A stretch of DNA of 64,000 bases from Sediminihaliea albiluteola (GCF_014077625.1 NZ_JACFXU010000013.1:372001-436000), one strand, 5' to 3'; shown: positions 48,811 through 60,955, numbered from the stretch's first letter. Notes: generated by a model from the sequence alone, not told the origin. Numbers and translations are program-made.

Positions 48811-49839
48811 ATGACTAAAAATACTTTGAAAACAGCATCGGTATTGGCGTTTGAACGAAAAATTGACCCATCTGATGCTTTGTTATTCTCCGGAAATTGG
48901 TCTGAACGTGATTCTTCTTCGAGTTGGACACCAATTGCAGTGCGTGAAAAATCAGTAAGAGGGACAATTTCTAATCGATTAAAAGCTAAGGATCAAGATC
49001 CAACTAAGGTTGATGCGGCAATAGAAAGTCCTAACTTGCAGACAGTTGATATAGCGACACTAGATAGCGAGCACGATACATTGCAAGTTCGCTTTACTTT
49101 GCGAGTACTGCCGGGAACTGGCACACCCTCTGCTTGCAATAATGCTGACTACCAAGAGAAACTTGCCGAAACTGTGAATCAGTATGTACAGGCCAATGGA
49201 TTTACTGAGTTGGCCAGACGTTATTCAGCTAACCTAGCGAGTGGTCGTTTTTTGTGGCGCAATCGCATCGGTTCTGAGCAGGTCGAAGTCAGTATTGCAC
49301 ATTTAGTCGATGGCAAAGCGGCTGCAGTCTACACGTTTAATAGCTTAGATTTCTCCCTGCGTAATTTTGACCACTCAACAGAAGGTTTAGAGCAATTAAG
49401 CCATGTGATATCTAATGGCTTATTAGGCAAAGAGCATGTTTTACTCCAGGTAACTGCATTTGCCCGAGTAGGAGCTGGACAAGAAGTATTTCCTTCGCAA
49501 GAGCTTATTTTAGATCGTGGTCGTGGTGATAAAAGTAAAACTCTTTACAGAGTAAATGGTGTCGCTGCCATGCATTCGCAGAAAATAGGCAACGCGATTC
49601 GCACCATTGATACCTGGTACCCAGTCGAGGATGACGTCATAGATTTAGGACCGATTGCTGTTGAGCCTTATGGCTCGGTGACAACTCAGGGTAAAGCCTA
49701 TCGTCAGCCAAAGCAGAAAATGGACTTTTACAACCTACTCGATAATTGGTTGCTTAAGGATCAAGTACCAGCCTTAGAGCAGCAGCACTATGTCATGGCG
49801 ATATTAGTACGTGGTGGTGTGTTTGGTGATGCGGGTTAA
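48811..49839 (+). CDS. csy3: Csy3 (Cas7f), backbone subunit
   Basis: 342 aa. Six copies polymerise along the spacer in a normal type I-F complex. Family motifs include SVLAFERKIDPSDALLFSGNW, SGRFLWRNRIG and EPYGSVTTQGKAYRQPK. Every sixth spacer base is flipped out between Csy3 subunits, which matters for the mini-CRISPR target described elsewhere. csy4 follows 4 nt after the stop. Confidence 0.95.
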   Translation: MTKNTLKTASVLAFERKIDPSDALLFSGNWSERDSSSSWTPIAVREKSVRGTISNRLKAKDQDPTKVDAAIESPNLQTVDIATLDSEHDTLQVRFTLRVLPGTGTPSACNNADYQEKLAETVNQYVQANGFTELARRYSANLASGRFLWRNRIGSEQVEVSIAHLVDGKAAAVYTFNSLDFSLRNFDHSTEGLEQLSHVISNGLLGKEHVLLQVTAFARVGAGQEVFPSQELILDRGRGDKSKTLYRVNGVAAMHSQKIGNAIRTIDTWYPVEDDVIDLGPIAVEPYGSVTTQGKAYRQPKQKMDFYNLLDNWLLKDQVPALEQQHYVMAILVRGGVFGDAG

Positions 49840-49843
49840 TGCT

Positions 49844-50407
49844 ATGGATTATTATCTAGATATTAAACTATTGCCCGATCCTGATTTTATTCCTAGCATG
49901 CTCATGAATGCGTTGTTTAGTAAATTGCACCGAGTGCTGGTAGAGCGGAGGGAGCTTAACGTAGCAGTCAGTTTTCCTGAGTATAGCCTAAACCCTTTGG
50001 GCTTGGGGAATTGCTTGCGCTTATACGGTAAGCAAGGTGATTTGGATAGCTTACAAGACACAGGCTGGTTAACAGGTATGCGAGACCATGTGGTTTATCG
50101 TGATGTGCAGCCCGTACCTAGTAACACTGAGTATGTAGAAGTACGACGAGTGCAAGCTAGGTCAAACGTTGAACGTCTAGTTCGACGGAGCGCAAAGCGC
50201 AAGGGTATTAGTGAAGAACAAGCTCGGGAAGCCTATCAAAATGCACAACCAAAAATGTTACGTTTGCCCTTTATAAGCCTTAACAGTCAAAGTAGTGGCC
50301 GGAGATTCTCTTTGTTTATAGAGCAAGGAAGGCCGCAAAAAGAGTCGAAAGCAGGCGAGTTTAATCGTTATGGAATAAGCCAAACCGCGACTGTTCCTTG
50401 GTTTTGA
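49844..50407 (+). CDS. csy4: Csy4 (Cas6f) crRNA endoribonuclease
   Basis: 187 aa, the same length as P. aeruginosa Csy4 and clearly similar (MDYYLDIKLLPDPDF, terminal VPWF). It has the catalytic His29 (SKLHRVL), the Ser/Thr region LNSQSSGRRF, and the arginine-rich helix VQARSNVERLVRRSAKRK that grips the repeat hairpin. ATG at 49844 is chosen because it gives the conserved N terminus; open codons before it overlap csy3. It cuts each repeat 3' of the stem. Confidence 0.96.
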   Translation: MDYYLDIKLLPDPDFIPSMLMNALFSKLHRVLVERRELNVAVSFPEYSLNPLGLGNCLRLYGKQGDLDSLQDTGWLTGMRDHVVYRDVQPVPSNTEYVEVRRVQARSNVERLVRRSAKRKGISEEQAREAYQNAQPKMLRLPFISLNSQSSGRRFSLFIEQGRPQKESKAGEFNRYGISQTATVPWF

Positions 50408-50535
50408 CCCTTTTTTTACAAGTTGGCAGCAGGCTAAGTAAATCAATGACTTACGCCGGCTGCTTATAAGAGGGTTTTTTTATCACAAACCTCTCTGGCT
50501 CTTTAAAACTGCCGGCATAAGCCTTAAAAGCTCTA
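50408..50535 (+). promoter_or_regulatory. CRISPR leader with IHF site
   Basis: AT-rich stretch between csy4 and the first repeat. AATCAATGACTTA (50441-50453) fits the IHF consensus WATCAANNNNTTR exactly. IHF bending of the leader is known to be required for type I-F spacer integration. The array's intact repeats start here and the degenerate one is at the far end, so this is the leader side. Confidence 0.7.
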
Positions 50536-53500
50536 GTTCACTGCCGCATAGGCAGCTCAGAAAATCAATCCAGTTTTACGCATAAAGCAGAGCATGTTCA
50601 CTGCCGCATAGGCAGCTCAGAAATTTCGGAGCCTGTCATTTTCGCTGGCCATGCCGTTCACTGCCGCATAGGCAGCTCAGAAACTATCGGCAATGTGGCC
50701 CGTAAAGCGCTTAAAGTTCACTGCCGCATAGGCAGCTCAGAAAACTCTGCTATGTCCTGCAACGCCTTTCGGAGCGTTCACTGCCGCATAGGCAGCTCAG
50801 AAAATGCGCAGATTGCTGGCAATGTCGCTAGCGCTGTTCACTGCCGCATAGGCAGCTCAGAAATAGCTTGATATGCGACCACAGCAGAAGGCCGAGTTCA
50901 CTGCCGCATAGGCAGCTCAGAAAGAATACGTCTATGTTCCTGTCGAAGTTGAGGTGTTCACTGCCGCATAGGCAGCTCAGAAACGGCAGTGCTTCCCCCC
51001 TCGTGCATGTCATTAAGTTCACTGCCGCATAGGCAGCTCAGAAATCCGGTTTATTTGTTGTCGTGAATAGGCTCCTGTTCACTGCCGCATAGGCAGCTCA
51101 GAAAACTGCCTTGTTAGCTAGCGCCCGCATCCACGCGTTCACTGCCGCATAGGCAGCTCAGAAATCCGGTTTATTGGTTGTCATGTCTGGGCTCCAGTTC
51201 ACTGCCGCATAGGCAGCTCAGAAAAAGCGTCTATTTCATCACTGAAGCTCACGCTGTTCACTGCCGCATAGGCAGCTCAGAAAAGCACTCAGGCCAAGCT
51301 CAGCTATGGCGTCTTGTTCACTGCCGCATAGGCAGCTCAGAAAGAGGAATCCGCCTGCTAGTGTGCTGCCGATACGTTCACTGCCGCATAGGCAGCTCAG
51401 AAAGTTCAGCATCCTTACGCAGCTTCTCGCACTCGGTTCACTGCCGCATAGGCAGCTCAGAAATTACATCACGGACGATGAAGCGCTACAGGTCGGTTCA
51501 CTGCCGCATAGGCAGCTCAGAAAGCTTTGTTTTTGCTGATACAGGGAACGAACATGTTCACTGCCGCATAGGCAGCTCAGAAAATACTGACCGCTCTAGG
51601 GCGCTTAGAGACGTGGTTCACTGCCGCATAGGCAGCTCAGAAATCCTAGTGTCGCTCAGCACTTCCACTTCCTGCGTTCACTGCCGCATAGGCAGCTCAG
51701 AAAATGCGGATACCGGGCAAAAGTCAGTGATACACGTTCACTGCCGCATAGGCAGCTCAGAAACAAACCCGCTGCAATGTGTTTCCAGTAAATACGTTCA
51801 CTGCCGCATAGGCAGCTCAGAAAAACAACAAAAGAATATATAGCCATTTACGAAAGTTCACTGCCGCATAGGCAGCTCAGAAAAGCTTGAAGAGTGTTTC
51901 AAGCTCGTCCATGCTGTTCACTGCCGCATAGGCAGCTCAGAAATATTAGTCTTACTCGCCCTTGGGCTGTTTCTTGTTCACTGCCGCATAGGCAGCTCAG
52001 AAACTACGTTGTTGACGAACCATGGGAGTGCAGGGGTTCACTGCCGCATAGGCAGCTCAGAAAATGTTGCCGTTGGCGGTAAACTCAGCATGATGGTTCA
52101 CTGCCGCATAGGCAGCTCAGAAAAAGTGTTGCACGCTCGGCCATTCTCGCGTGGCGTTCACTGCCGCATAGGCAGCTCAGAAATAACTAGGTCATCGACT
52201 GTTATTTCATGCCGCGTTCACTGCCGCATAGGCAGCTCAGAAACTTCTTGCTTGCACTACAGGTACTCAGGGAGCAGTTCACTGCCGCATAGGCAGCTCA
52301 GAAATAGCCTCTCGTGAGACCGCGCAGCGCCATACAGTTCACTGCCGCATAGGCAGCTCAGAAAAATACGGCATTAACAAGCGGTGCCGAAGGGTCGTTC
52401 ACTGCCGCATAGGCAGCTCAGAAAATCTGCACTGAGTTACCAAACTCTAAATTATTGTTCACTGCCGCATAGGCAGCTCAGAAAAAAGAAGCTAATCAAG
52501 TCTTGCAGGCTGATATGTTCACTGCCGCATAGGCAGCTCAGAAACTTTAGCTGAATGTGCTTGTCGGTGATGTTGAAGTTCACTGCCGCATAGGCAGCTC
52601 AGAAAATTGGCATTACTGATTCACAACTGTCATTACCGTTCACTGCCGCATAGGCAGCTCAGAAAATCTGAAACTCGCACTATTTGCGCAGTGTTGCGTT
52701 CACTGCCGCATAGGCAGCTCAGAAATGAGCGCGTCTTGATCAGATTAATAGGGCTAGGTTCACTGCCGCATAGGCAGCTCAGAAAACTGCACGATATGTC
52801 GCGGCGAAGCGGTCACGGTTCACTGCCGCATAGGCAGCTCAGAAACTGTGATAGATCAGATTGTTGGCGCTATGGATGTTCACTGCCGCATAGGCAGCTC
52901 AGAAAAACCTCATCAACAGTGAGGATGATGTGGCGATGTTCACTGCCGCATAGGCAGCTCAGAAAGTGAAGCTGAGACGGATTGTGTTAGTGCAATAGTT
53001 CACTGCCGCATAGGCAGCTCAGAAAGATGCGGGAACGTCGCGGCCATCTGAAACTCGCGTTCACTGCCGCATAGGCAGCTCAGAAAAAGGTCTTTGATGG
53101 GCTGGCGCGGCACATTGAGTTCACTGCCGCATAGGCAGCTCAGAAACCCTCGATAATTGCCTTCAGCTCGGCATCACTGTTCACTGCCGCATAGGCAGCT
53201 CAGAAAACTACAGCGAACCCATGTTGTAGACTCATTCTGTTCACTGCCGCATAGGCAGCTCAGAAACTGAAAGGCACCGATCAACAGTTGACGGGGTTGT
53301 TCACTGCCGCATAGGCAGCTCAGAAATACATGGGACCCCGAAGGACAGTACCGTCGCAGTTCACTGCCGCATAGGCAGCTCAGAAAAGTAGCTGGTCTAT
53401 TTCCTCCAGCGCCTTACCGTTCACTGCCGCATAGGCAGCTCAGAAAAATGACCACCTTCCAGGCGGGCTAATCGAGCAGTTCACTGCCGCATAGGCAGCT

Positions 53501-56500
53501 CAGAAAGACTCGCAAGGGTTTATGGGTAGAGAGCGTCAGTTCACTGCCGCATAGGCAGCTCAGAAACAAAACACACGCGGGCATCGTATAAGCGTCTGGT
53601 TCACTGCCGCATAGGCAGCTCAGAAAAAGCTTCAACATGCTTGCACTGCTTGGTGATGGTTCACTGCCGCATAGGCAGCTCAGAAATCACATTGTCTTTT
53701 CGCCCCTAATGCTTGCTTGTTCACTGCCGCATAGGCAGCTCAGAAAAGATGATGAGGGGCATGTTGTTACGGTATCGCGTTCACTGCCGCATAGGCAGCT
53801 CAGAAAATCACCGCAAACAGCATGGCACTGAATGCCACGTTCACTGCCGCATAGGCAGCTCAGAAAGCGGCTGATCGAGGACGTGCCTTCGGTCACTAGT
53901 TCACTGCCGCATAGGCAGCTCAGAAAAAGGTCTGGCCTAGCTGTTCAGTATGGCATCAGTTCACTGCCGCATAGGCAGCTCAGAAAGTAACACAAGGGGC
54001 TTAAATGCTAAGCGACATGTTCACTGCCGCATAGGCAGCTCAGAAACACGCAGATACGGCACAGGAATGCCGGACTATGTTCACTGCCGCATAGGCAGCT
54101 CAGAAATCTATAAACTTGCTGCTCTTTAACCATTTACGGTTCACTGCCGCATAGGCAGCTCAGAAAAACACCCCCGCATGTTCAAATTACGCATTACAGT
54201 TCACTGCCGCATAGGCAGCTCAGAAAACAGGATACGGCGTGCTAGCTAATGGCTTGCTGTTCACTGCCGCATAGGCAGCTCAGAAAAACGCACAAGCCTA
54301 CAGCCGAGCAGCGCGCGCGTTCACTGCCGCATAGGCAGCTCAGAAATAGCTGGGTCGACACAGGTTTTGATATTGACAGTTCACTGCCGCATAGGCAGCT
54401 CAGAAATTCCCGTTCATGATGATGTCTTGGAAGAAGTCGTTCACTGCCGCATAGGCAGCTCAGAAATCATGTAATCAATCTGAGCGCGCTTTTTACGCGT
54501 TCACTGCCGCATAGGCAGCTCAGAAAAGCCACCGCTATTTCTCATTGAGCGCTTGAGTGTTCACTGCCGCATAGGCAGCTCAGAAAAGCAGATGATTACA
54601 CAGTAGCAATACCGACTCGTTCACTGCCGCATAGGCAGCTCAGAAATCAATTAGTGCCGCAGCGTCGCGCCCCGCGAGGTTCACTGCCGCATAGGCAGCT
54701 CAGAAAGCGAGCTGATGATTTGCGGGACTTTCGTCCTGGTTCACTGCCGCATAGGCAGCTCAGAAAGACAGGGTCTTCCAATCCCGCAGGGCTAGTGCGT
54801 TCACTGCCGCATAGGCAGCTCAGAAAGTACATTAGATGCTCTCTGCCAAGAGCTGGTCGTTCACTGCCGCATAGGCAGCTCAGAAACCCTTCTTCGCGTT
54901 GTTCCAAATCGCCTCATGGTTCACTGCCGCATAGGCAGCTCAGAAATTGGGACAACCTGCGTGATGGTGCTATGGGCGGTTCACTGCCGCATAGGCAGCT
55001 CAGAAAATTAGTAACAAGCTCAGGCCCAAGCTCAAACAGTTCACTGCCGCATAGGCAGCTCAGAAAGCTCACGATCACCCACCGGGCCGAGCACATGAGT
55101 TCACTGCCGCATAGGCAGCTCAGAAATGCAGTCAATCTCACGCTGACCACCACAGGCTGTTCACTGCCGCATAGGCAGCTCAGAAACTGTCGGGGAATCA
55201 GTTGCTTTGAAAGAATCAGGTTCACTGCCGCATAGGCAGCTCAGAAACAGATATCAAGTCTACATCGAAGAAAAACCATGTTCACTGCCGCATAGGCAGC
55301 TCAGAAAGCGAGCTGCTGCGTGAACCCTTGGTAGGTCTTGTTCACTGCCGCATAGGCAGCTCAGAAACTGTGCTTAGCCTAATCCTCGCCTATGCCTTCG
55401 TTCACTGCCGCATAGGCAGCTCAGAAAATTGCTTCGTCATCGGTGATGTACGCGCTAGCGTTCACTGCCGCATAGGCAGCTCAGAAATTAGGGCGCGCGG
55501 CGACCGGTACGGGGACTTCGTTCACTGCCGCATAGGCAGCTCAGAAACTAAGTAGTAAAAACTTAGGGACAAACACCCCGTTCACTGCCGCATAGGCAGC
55601 TCAGAAAATCAAGACCAAACATTTCCTTAAAGTGGACAAGGTTCACTGCCGCATAGGCAGCTCAGAAAAAGCTAGATCAGTTTATGTGGATACAGCTTAA
55701 GTTCACTGCCGCATAGGCAGCTCAGAAATTTCCGCGAAGCTTGAGCAGCCCTTCAGCTTCGTTCACTGCCGCATAGGCAGCTCAGAAAGTCCGGTAGGTT
55801 AACCTTCTGCCACAGTAGAGGTTCACTGCCGCATAGGCAGCTCAGAAAATTATAAGACCATTGAATCAACATGCGAGTTTGTTCACTGCCGCATAGGCAG
55901 CTCAGAAAAGACCTAATGTCGGGTATCAGCGGAACTACTCGTTCACTGCCGCATAGGCAGCTCAGAAATAACATCGTTCTCAGTTAGTTTTACCGTCATA
56001 GTTCACTGCCGCATAGGCAGCTCAGAAACACACTTTAGACTTAACAGATGCTTTTGTACCGTTCACTGCCGCATAGGCAGCTCAGAAATTCAAAGAGGCA
56101 GGGCTTACTATGTACTGTATGTTCACTGCCGCATAGGCAGCTCAGAAACTCACTTGTCCGAAAGGTCGGGAGCAAGGGTTGTTCACTGCCGCATAGGCAG
56201 CTCAGAAAAAACCTAGCGACATCAACACCGATAACGATTGGTTCACTGCCGCATAGGCAGCTCAGAAATCTACGCCGTCATCAAACTCTACTGCCATTTC
56301 TGTTCACTGCCGCATAGGCAGCTCAGAAATCAAGCTTGAACTCAATTTCTGATCTGAACTGGTTCACTGCCGCATAGGCAGCTCAGAAATATAATAGTTG
56401 CTAACGACAAATATATTCTCGGTTCACTGCCGCATAGGCAGCTCAGAAAAGTTAAAAATTGGCACATTTAATGCGGGTGACGTTCACTGCCGCATAGGCA

Positions 56501-56749
56501 GCTCAGAAACAGTGCTGGGCCGACCTTTTTTATCTTGCCCAGTTCACTGCCGCATAGGCAGCTCAGAAACTGGACTGTGACATCAAACTCCACAGCTGCG
56601 TGTTCACTGCCGCATAGGCAGCTCAGAAAGACGACCGGGACGTGTGGATTCGCGTCGGAATGTTCACTGCCGCATAGGCAGCTCAGAAAGTTTTCGGTAC
56701 TGGTCAGGTACCGTTTTCGGTGTTCACTGCCGCATAGGTAGCTCAGAAA
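50536..56749 (+). CRISPR. Type I-F CRISPR array, 104 repeats and 103 spacers
   Basis: The 28-nt repeat begins GTTCACTGCCGC and ends with the handle CTCAGAAA. Its 5-bp stem CTGCC/GGCAG with a 5-nt loop is the Csy4 substrate. I counted 104 repeats at a 60-bp period. Spacers are 32 nt apart from seven of 33 nt and one of 31 nt. All repeats read as identical except the last (56722-56749), in which one stem C is T, leaving a G-U pair. That marks the leader-distal, oldest end. The array lies directly downstream of csy4 in the same orientation. Confidence 0.98.
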
Positions 56750-56785
56750 GCAAACTGTGGGTGAGAAATGACGGTTTTAACCCGC

Positions 56786-57562
<777 letters not shown>

Positions 57563-57730
57563 TCAATTTTGGCTGTGGCTGGGGGGCTTGTTAGGCACCG
57601 ATACTTGCCCGTCGACATCATAGCGATGATGGCGGTGCTTTGCCCAGCCTAAAGCAGAACTAGTCTTTAAGTGCCTGTCGGACTGAGTCCTGATAGGCTT
57701 AGTACAATACAAACACAGTAAGGATGTTGA

Positions 57731-59488
57731 ATGATGCGAGTTTACTTAAGACTTATACAGCTGGCTTTGGCGCCACTGCTGCTAGTGCTGATGACAACTT
57801 CAGTACGGGCAGATTGGATCGAAGACAGTAATCGTTATGCCCTCGAGATACTCAAGCAGCAAGCGCAGTTGAGTCCCGAAGGTGTTTCAAACTATGGCCT
57901 GAGTGAGTTTGATGCCGAAGTGGCAGACCTTGGGCCCAATATCACACAACGTGAAATTGCACTGGCTCAGCAGCAGCTTAGTCGTTTAAGAGCTGCGCTT
58001 GAAAGTGAAAGTGCTGCCAGAGTCCGACAGGATCTACAGATCATGATCGATGCTTTGGAAAGTGAGATTACTACGGCGCAACTAGAGTATGAGCACCTAC
58101 TGCCGTATTACGATATGCATGGCTTTATGTTCGGCAGCTTTAAGTCTTTGCTAGATCCACGCAACGATGCGGCGCGTTACCCAGCTGCTTTAGAGCGTTT
58201 GCGTAAGTACACCGGCCAGAGTGAAGGTTATCAGCCAGCTACTGAGCAGGCGATGGCTTTGACCGAAGCGCGTCTCAAAGTTGATGGCCTGATTGGGCCC
58301 TATCGCGGACAGCTAGAAGCCGACCTTGATAATGCGCCGCGTTATATCGCCGGTATCCGCAGTGTCTTTGAGAGCTCCGGATTAACAGCTTGGGAGAGTG
58401 ATTTCGCAGTACTCGAAGAGCAACTGAATCAATATGAAGCCTGGTTGCGGGCGACCCTTGAGCCAAGAGCGCGAGACAATAACACCCTGCCTGAAGTGCT
58501 ATACGCTAATGAGCTGCAGAACTTTGGCGTGACTGACAGCCCCGCCGAACTGATTGCTGAAGCCCAGTACAGCTACCAGCTGATTCGTAGCCAAATGAAG
58601 GCCCTAGCTCGACAGATTGCCGAGAAACGGGGCTGGAAAGAGCGCGACCTGCTGTCAGTGCTGCATCAGTTGAAGGCCGAGCAAGTGCCTCAGGAAGATC
58701 TTTTGGCACTGTATAAGCAACGCTTAACAGTGATCGAAGACATTGTTCGCAAAGAAGATCTGGTTAGCTTGCCAGAGCGCGATGCGGTCATCCGTTTAGC
58801 GACTGAAGCTGAATCGGCTGCCATTCCCGCCTCTTTTATGAGCCCACCACAGTTGATTAACAACACCGGCCAGTACGGTGAATTTGTATTAGTGCAGAGT
58901 AACCCAGCGCTGGGTGATGACGCGCAAATGGACGATTGGAGCCACGACAGTATCGTCTGGGCGCTGACAGTACACGAGGCGCGGCCTGGTCATGAACTGC
59001 AGTTTTCTCGTTTAGTAGAAGACGGAACTTCTCTCGCGCGGGCAGTATTTGCCTTTAATAGCGCCAATGCTGAGGGCTGGGGTTTGTATTCTGAGTCCAT
59101 CATGCAGCAATACTTACCCCTAGAAGGGCAGCTGTTTAACCTCTATACCCGTTTGATGCGCGCCGCTCGCATGTTCCTTGACCCGATGGTCAACACCGGC
59201 CAAATGAGTCGCCAGGAGGCTGAAGATTTCTTAGTTGAACAAACGGCTATGTCTCGCGCTATGGCAAGCTCAGAAGCGGACCGCTATGCCTTTAGGGCAC
59301 CGGGACAGGCTACCTCTTATTACTTTGGTTATATCCGCCTGATGCGTTTGCGTACTGAGGTGGAGATTGCCCTGGGCGATCAGTTTGAGCCCCGAGCATT
59401 CCATGACTTTATTTTGCAGCAGGGCCTATTGCCACCGAACCTTCTGCGCGAGGCTGTACTGGCTGAGTTCGTCCAGAGTGCTGAATGA
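57731..59488 (+). CDS. DUF885 family putative metallopeptidase, exported
   Basis: 585 aa. A signal peptide (LALAPLLLVLMTTSVRA) precedes a mostly helical DUF885 domain. The metal-site motif HEARPGHELQ holds H415, E416 and H421, as in gluzincin-like carboxypeptidases. Near the end, EADRYAFRAPGQATSYYFGYIRLMRLR is a family signature. It probably works in the periplasm on an unknown peptide. ATG at 57734 is an alternative start. Confidence 0.88.
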   Translation: MMRVYLRLIQLALAPLLLVLMTTSVRADWIEDSNRYALEILKQQAQLSPEGVSNYGLSEFDAEVADLGPNITQREIALAQQQLSRLRAALESESAARVRQDLQIMIDALESEITTAQLEYEHLLPYYDMHGFMFGSFKSLLDPRNDAARYPAALERLRKYTGQSEGYQPATEQAMALTEARLKVDGLIGPYRGQLEADLDNAPRYIAGIRSVFESSGLTAWESDFAVLEEQLNQYEAWLRATLEPRARDNNTLPEVLYANELQNFGVTDSPAELIAEAQYSYQLIRSQMKALARQIAEKRGWKERDLLSVLHQLKAEQVPQEDLLALYKQRLTVIEDIVRKEDLVSLPERDAVIRLATEAESAAIPASFMSPPQLINNTGQYGEFVLVQSNPALGDDAQMDDWSHDSIVWALTVHEARPGHELQFSRLVEDGTSLARAVFAFNSANAEGWGLYSESIMQQYLPLEGQLFNLYTRLMRAARMFLDPMVNTGQMSRQEAEDFLVEQTAMSRAMASSEADRYAFRAPGQATSYYFGYIRLMRLRTEVEIALGDQFEPRAFHDFILQQGLLPPNLLREAVLAEFVQSAE

Positions 59489-59587
59489 CTGTGGCGAGCA
59501 TGAGCTATTAGAGCGCAGCTAATGCGCTGCCTTGCTGCCTGAACAAGTAATTTTGTAACACTGTCGATTAACTAGTGGAGAATGTTG

Positions 59588-60169
59588 ATGAGTAAAATAG
59601 TGGAAGAAGTCCTCTCTGCCAATGCTGATTACGTGTCCGACTTTGGGGATAAAGGCAATCTGCCTATGCCGCCTGGAAGGCAGTTTGCAATTCTTACTTG
59701 TATGGATGCACGCTTGGATCCGGCAAAATATGCCGGTCTAGCGGAAGGTGATGCCCATGTGATTCGCAATGCGGGTGGCCGGGCAAGCGATGATGCCATC
59801 CGCTCACTCGTTATTTCTTATAAATTACTGGGCACAAAAGAGTGGTTTGTTATCCACCATACCGATTGCGGCATGGAGACATTCACTAATGAAATCATGA
59901 ATGATTTGCTGTCCGGAAGCCTTAAAACCGCAACTATTGATGCCTCGGGTTGGCAGGATAGCAATGCGGGCGGTGGTACGAATGATGCTAAATTCATTAA
60001 TTGGTTAACCATCAGCGATCAAGAGCAAAGCGTCTTGGAGGATGTTCAACGAATCAGAGCTAACTCAATGGTGCCAAGTGATATTCCGATATACGGTTAT
60101 ATCTATGACTGCAAAACGGGAAAACTGATAGAAGTTCCTGAGGCCAGTGCAGCAGGTAAGGCAAGCTAA
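59588..60169 (+). CDS. Beta-class carbonic anhydrase
   Basis: 193 aa. Zinc ligands C38, H91 and C94 lie in [10 protein letters not shown] and VIHHTDCGM, with the D40/R42 dyad that gates the metal. It hydrates CO2 to bicarbonate in the cytoplasm. ATG at 59588 has GGAG 7 nt upstream; ATG at 59582 is too close to that site. A bidirectional terminator follows. Confidence 0.93.
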   Translation: MSKIVEEVLSANADYVSDFGDKGNLPMPPGRQFAILTCMDARLDPAKYAGLAEGDAHVIRNAGGRASDDAIRSLVISYKLLGTKEWFVIHHTDCGMETFTNEIMNDLLSGSLKTATIDASGWQDSNAGGGTNDAKFINWLTISDQEQSVLEDVQRIRANSMVPSDIPIYGYIYDCKTGKLIEVPEASAAGKAS

Positions 60170-60196
60170 GGCCTATAAAATATTTTCACTCGAACT

Positions 60197-60233
60197 AACA
60201 AAAGCCGCGCAGCCTAGCTCTGTGGCTTTTGTT
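60197..60233. terminator. Bidirectional terminator
   Basis: AACAAAAGCC (60197-60206) and GGCTTTTGTT (60224-60233) form a perfect 10-bp stem with T-rich sequence after it on the plus strand and A-rich sequence before it. It separates the convergent carbonic anhydrase and PEP-CTERM genes. Confidence 0.8.
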
Positions 60234-60328
60234 ATTTACTTAATCCTGTGCTGAGACAATAGTAGCGTCAAAGCTTAGGCTGAATGAAAGGTGCTCAGTG
60301 GACTTACTTGTAGCTAGCGGGCCTCATT

Positions 60329-60955
60329 CTATGAGCGCTTATTGCGCCTTGACCAGCCGAGGATTGCTAGCCCTAGTCCGAACAGAGCGAGAGTGGCGGG
60401 TATAGGTACAGCAGTAGAGCTGTCGATAACAGTAAAGCTAGGCCCAAAGTACTTCAAGCTGCCGATACTGTTGGTCGGGCGATCTAAGCTACCCCCGGTA
60501 TCAAGAAAACGGGATTCCACGAAAGATATTTCAGGACCGATTGTCAAATAGCTAGCGTTTACGCGCATAAGATCTACGTCAAAATTGGTCGCAGCAATTA
60601 CATAGCCTGATCCTACCGCTAGAACGGTATTTGAAACATCAACTAGTCTAAATAAACCATCGAGCACTGTTCCAGTACCTGAAGCTATGGTTGCTGACAG
60701 GAGTAATGCTCCGGCGGGATTCCATATGCCAATGTCGTGTGATTCTGCGAGTCCATCCAGTCCTGAATCGTAGATTGCTAAGTGGTCGACTGTTATTTGA
60801 GAGTTAACATTAAATTCCCAGCCATAAACATAGGTTCCACTGGGGTTGGCAGTGTCGGTTCCGCCATTGGGAGTGACTATAACTGCCGCAGAAAGTGGGG
60901 CAGCCATGAGCAGAAAAGTTAATATTAGAGCTGGCCTTATATAGATATTTTTCAT
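60329..60955 (-). CDS. PEP-CTERM sorting-domain protein
   Basis: 208 aa secreted protein. A signal peptide (ALILTFLLMAAPLSA) precedes a beta-rich domain (residues ~30-180). The C terminus VPIPATLALFGLGLAILGW followed by SRRNKR is the PEP-CTERM signal recognised by exosortase. ATG at 60955 has GAGG 6 nt upstream. The protein is probably surface-attached or part of extracellular matrix. No exosortase gene lies in this window. Confidence 0.85.
   Translation of the reverse strand: MKNIYIRPALILTFLLMAAPLSAAVIVTPNGGTDTANPSGTYVYGWEFNVNSQITVDHLAIYDSGLDGLAESHDIGIWNPAGALLLSATIASGTGTVLDGLFRLVDVSNTVLAVGSGYVIAATNFDVDLMRVNASYLTIGPEISFVESRFLDTGGSLDRPTNSIGSLKYFGPSFTVIDSSTAVPIPATLALFGLGLAILGWSRRNKRS

Noticed and set aside
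50536-56749. Self-targeting spacers against genes in this window
   Set aside because: None was noticed by eye, but I could not do an exhaustive comparison of 103 spacers, so no claim is made.
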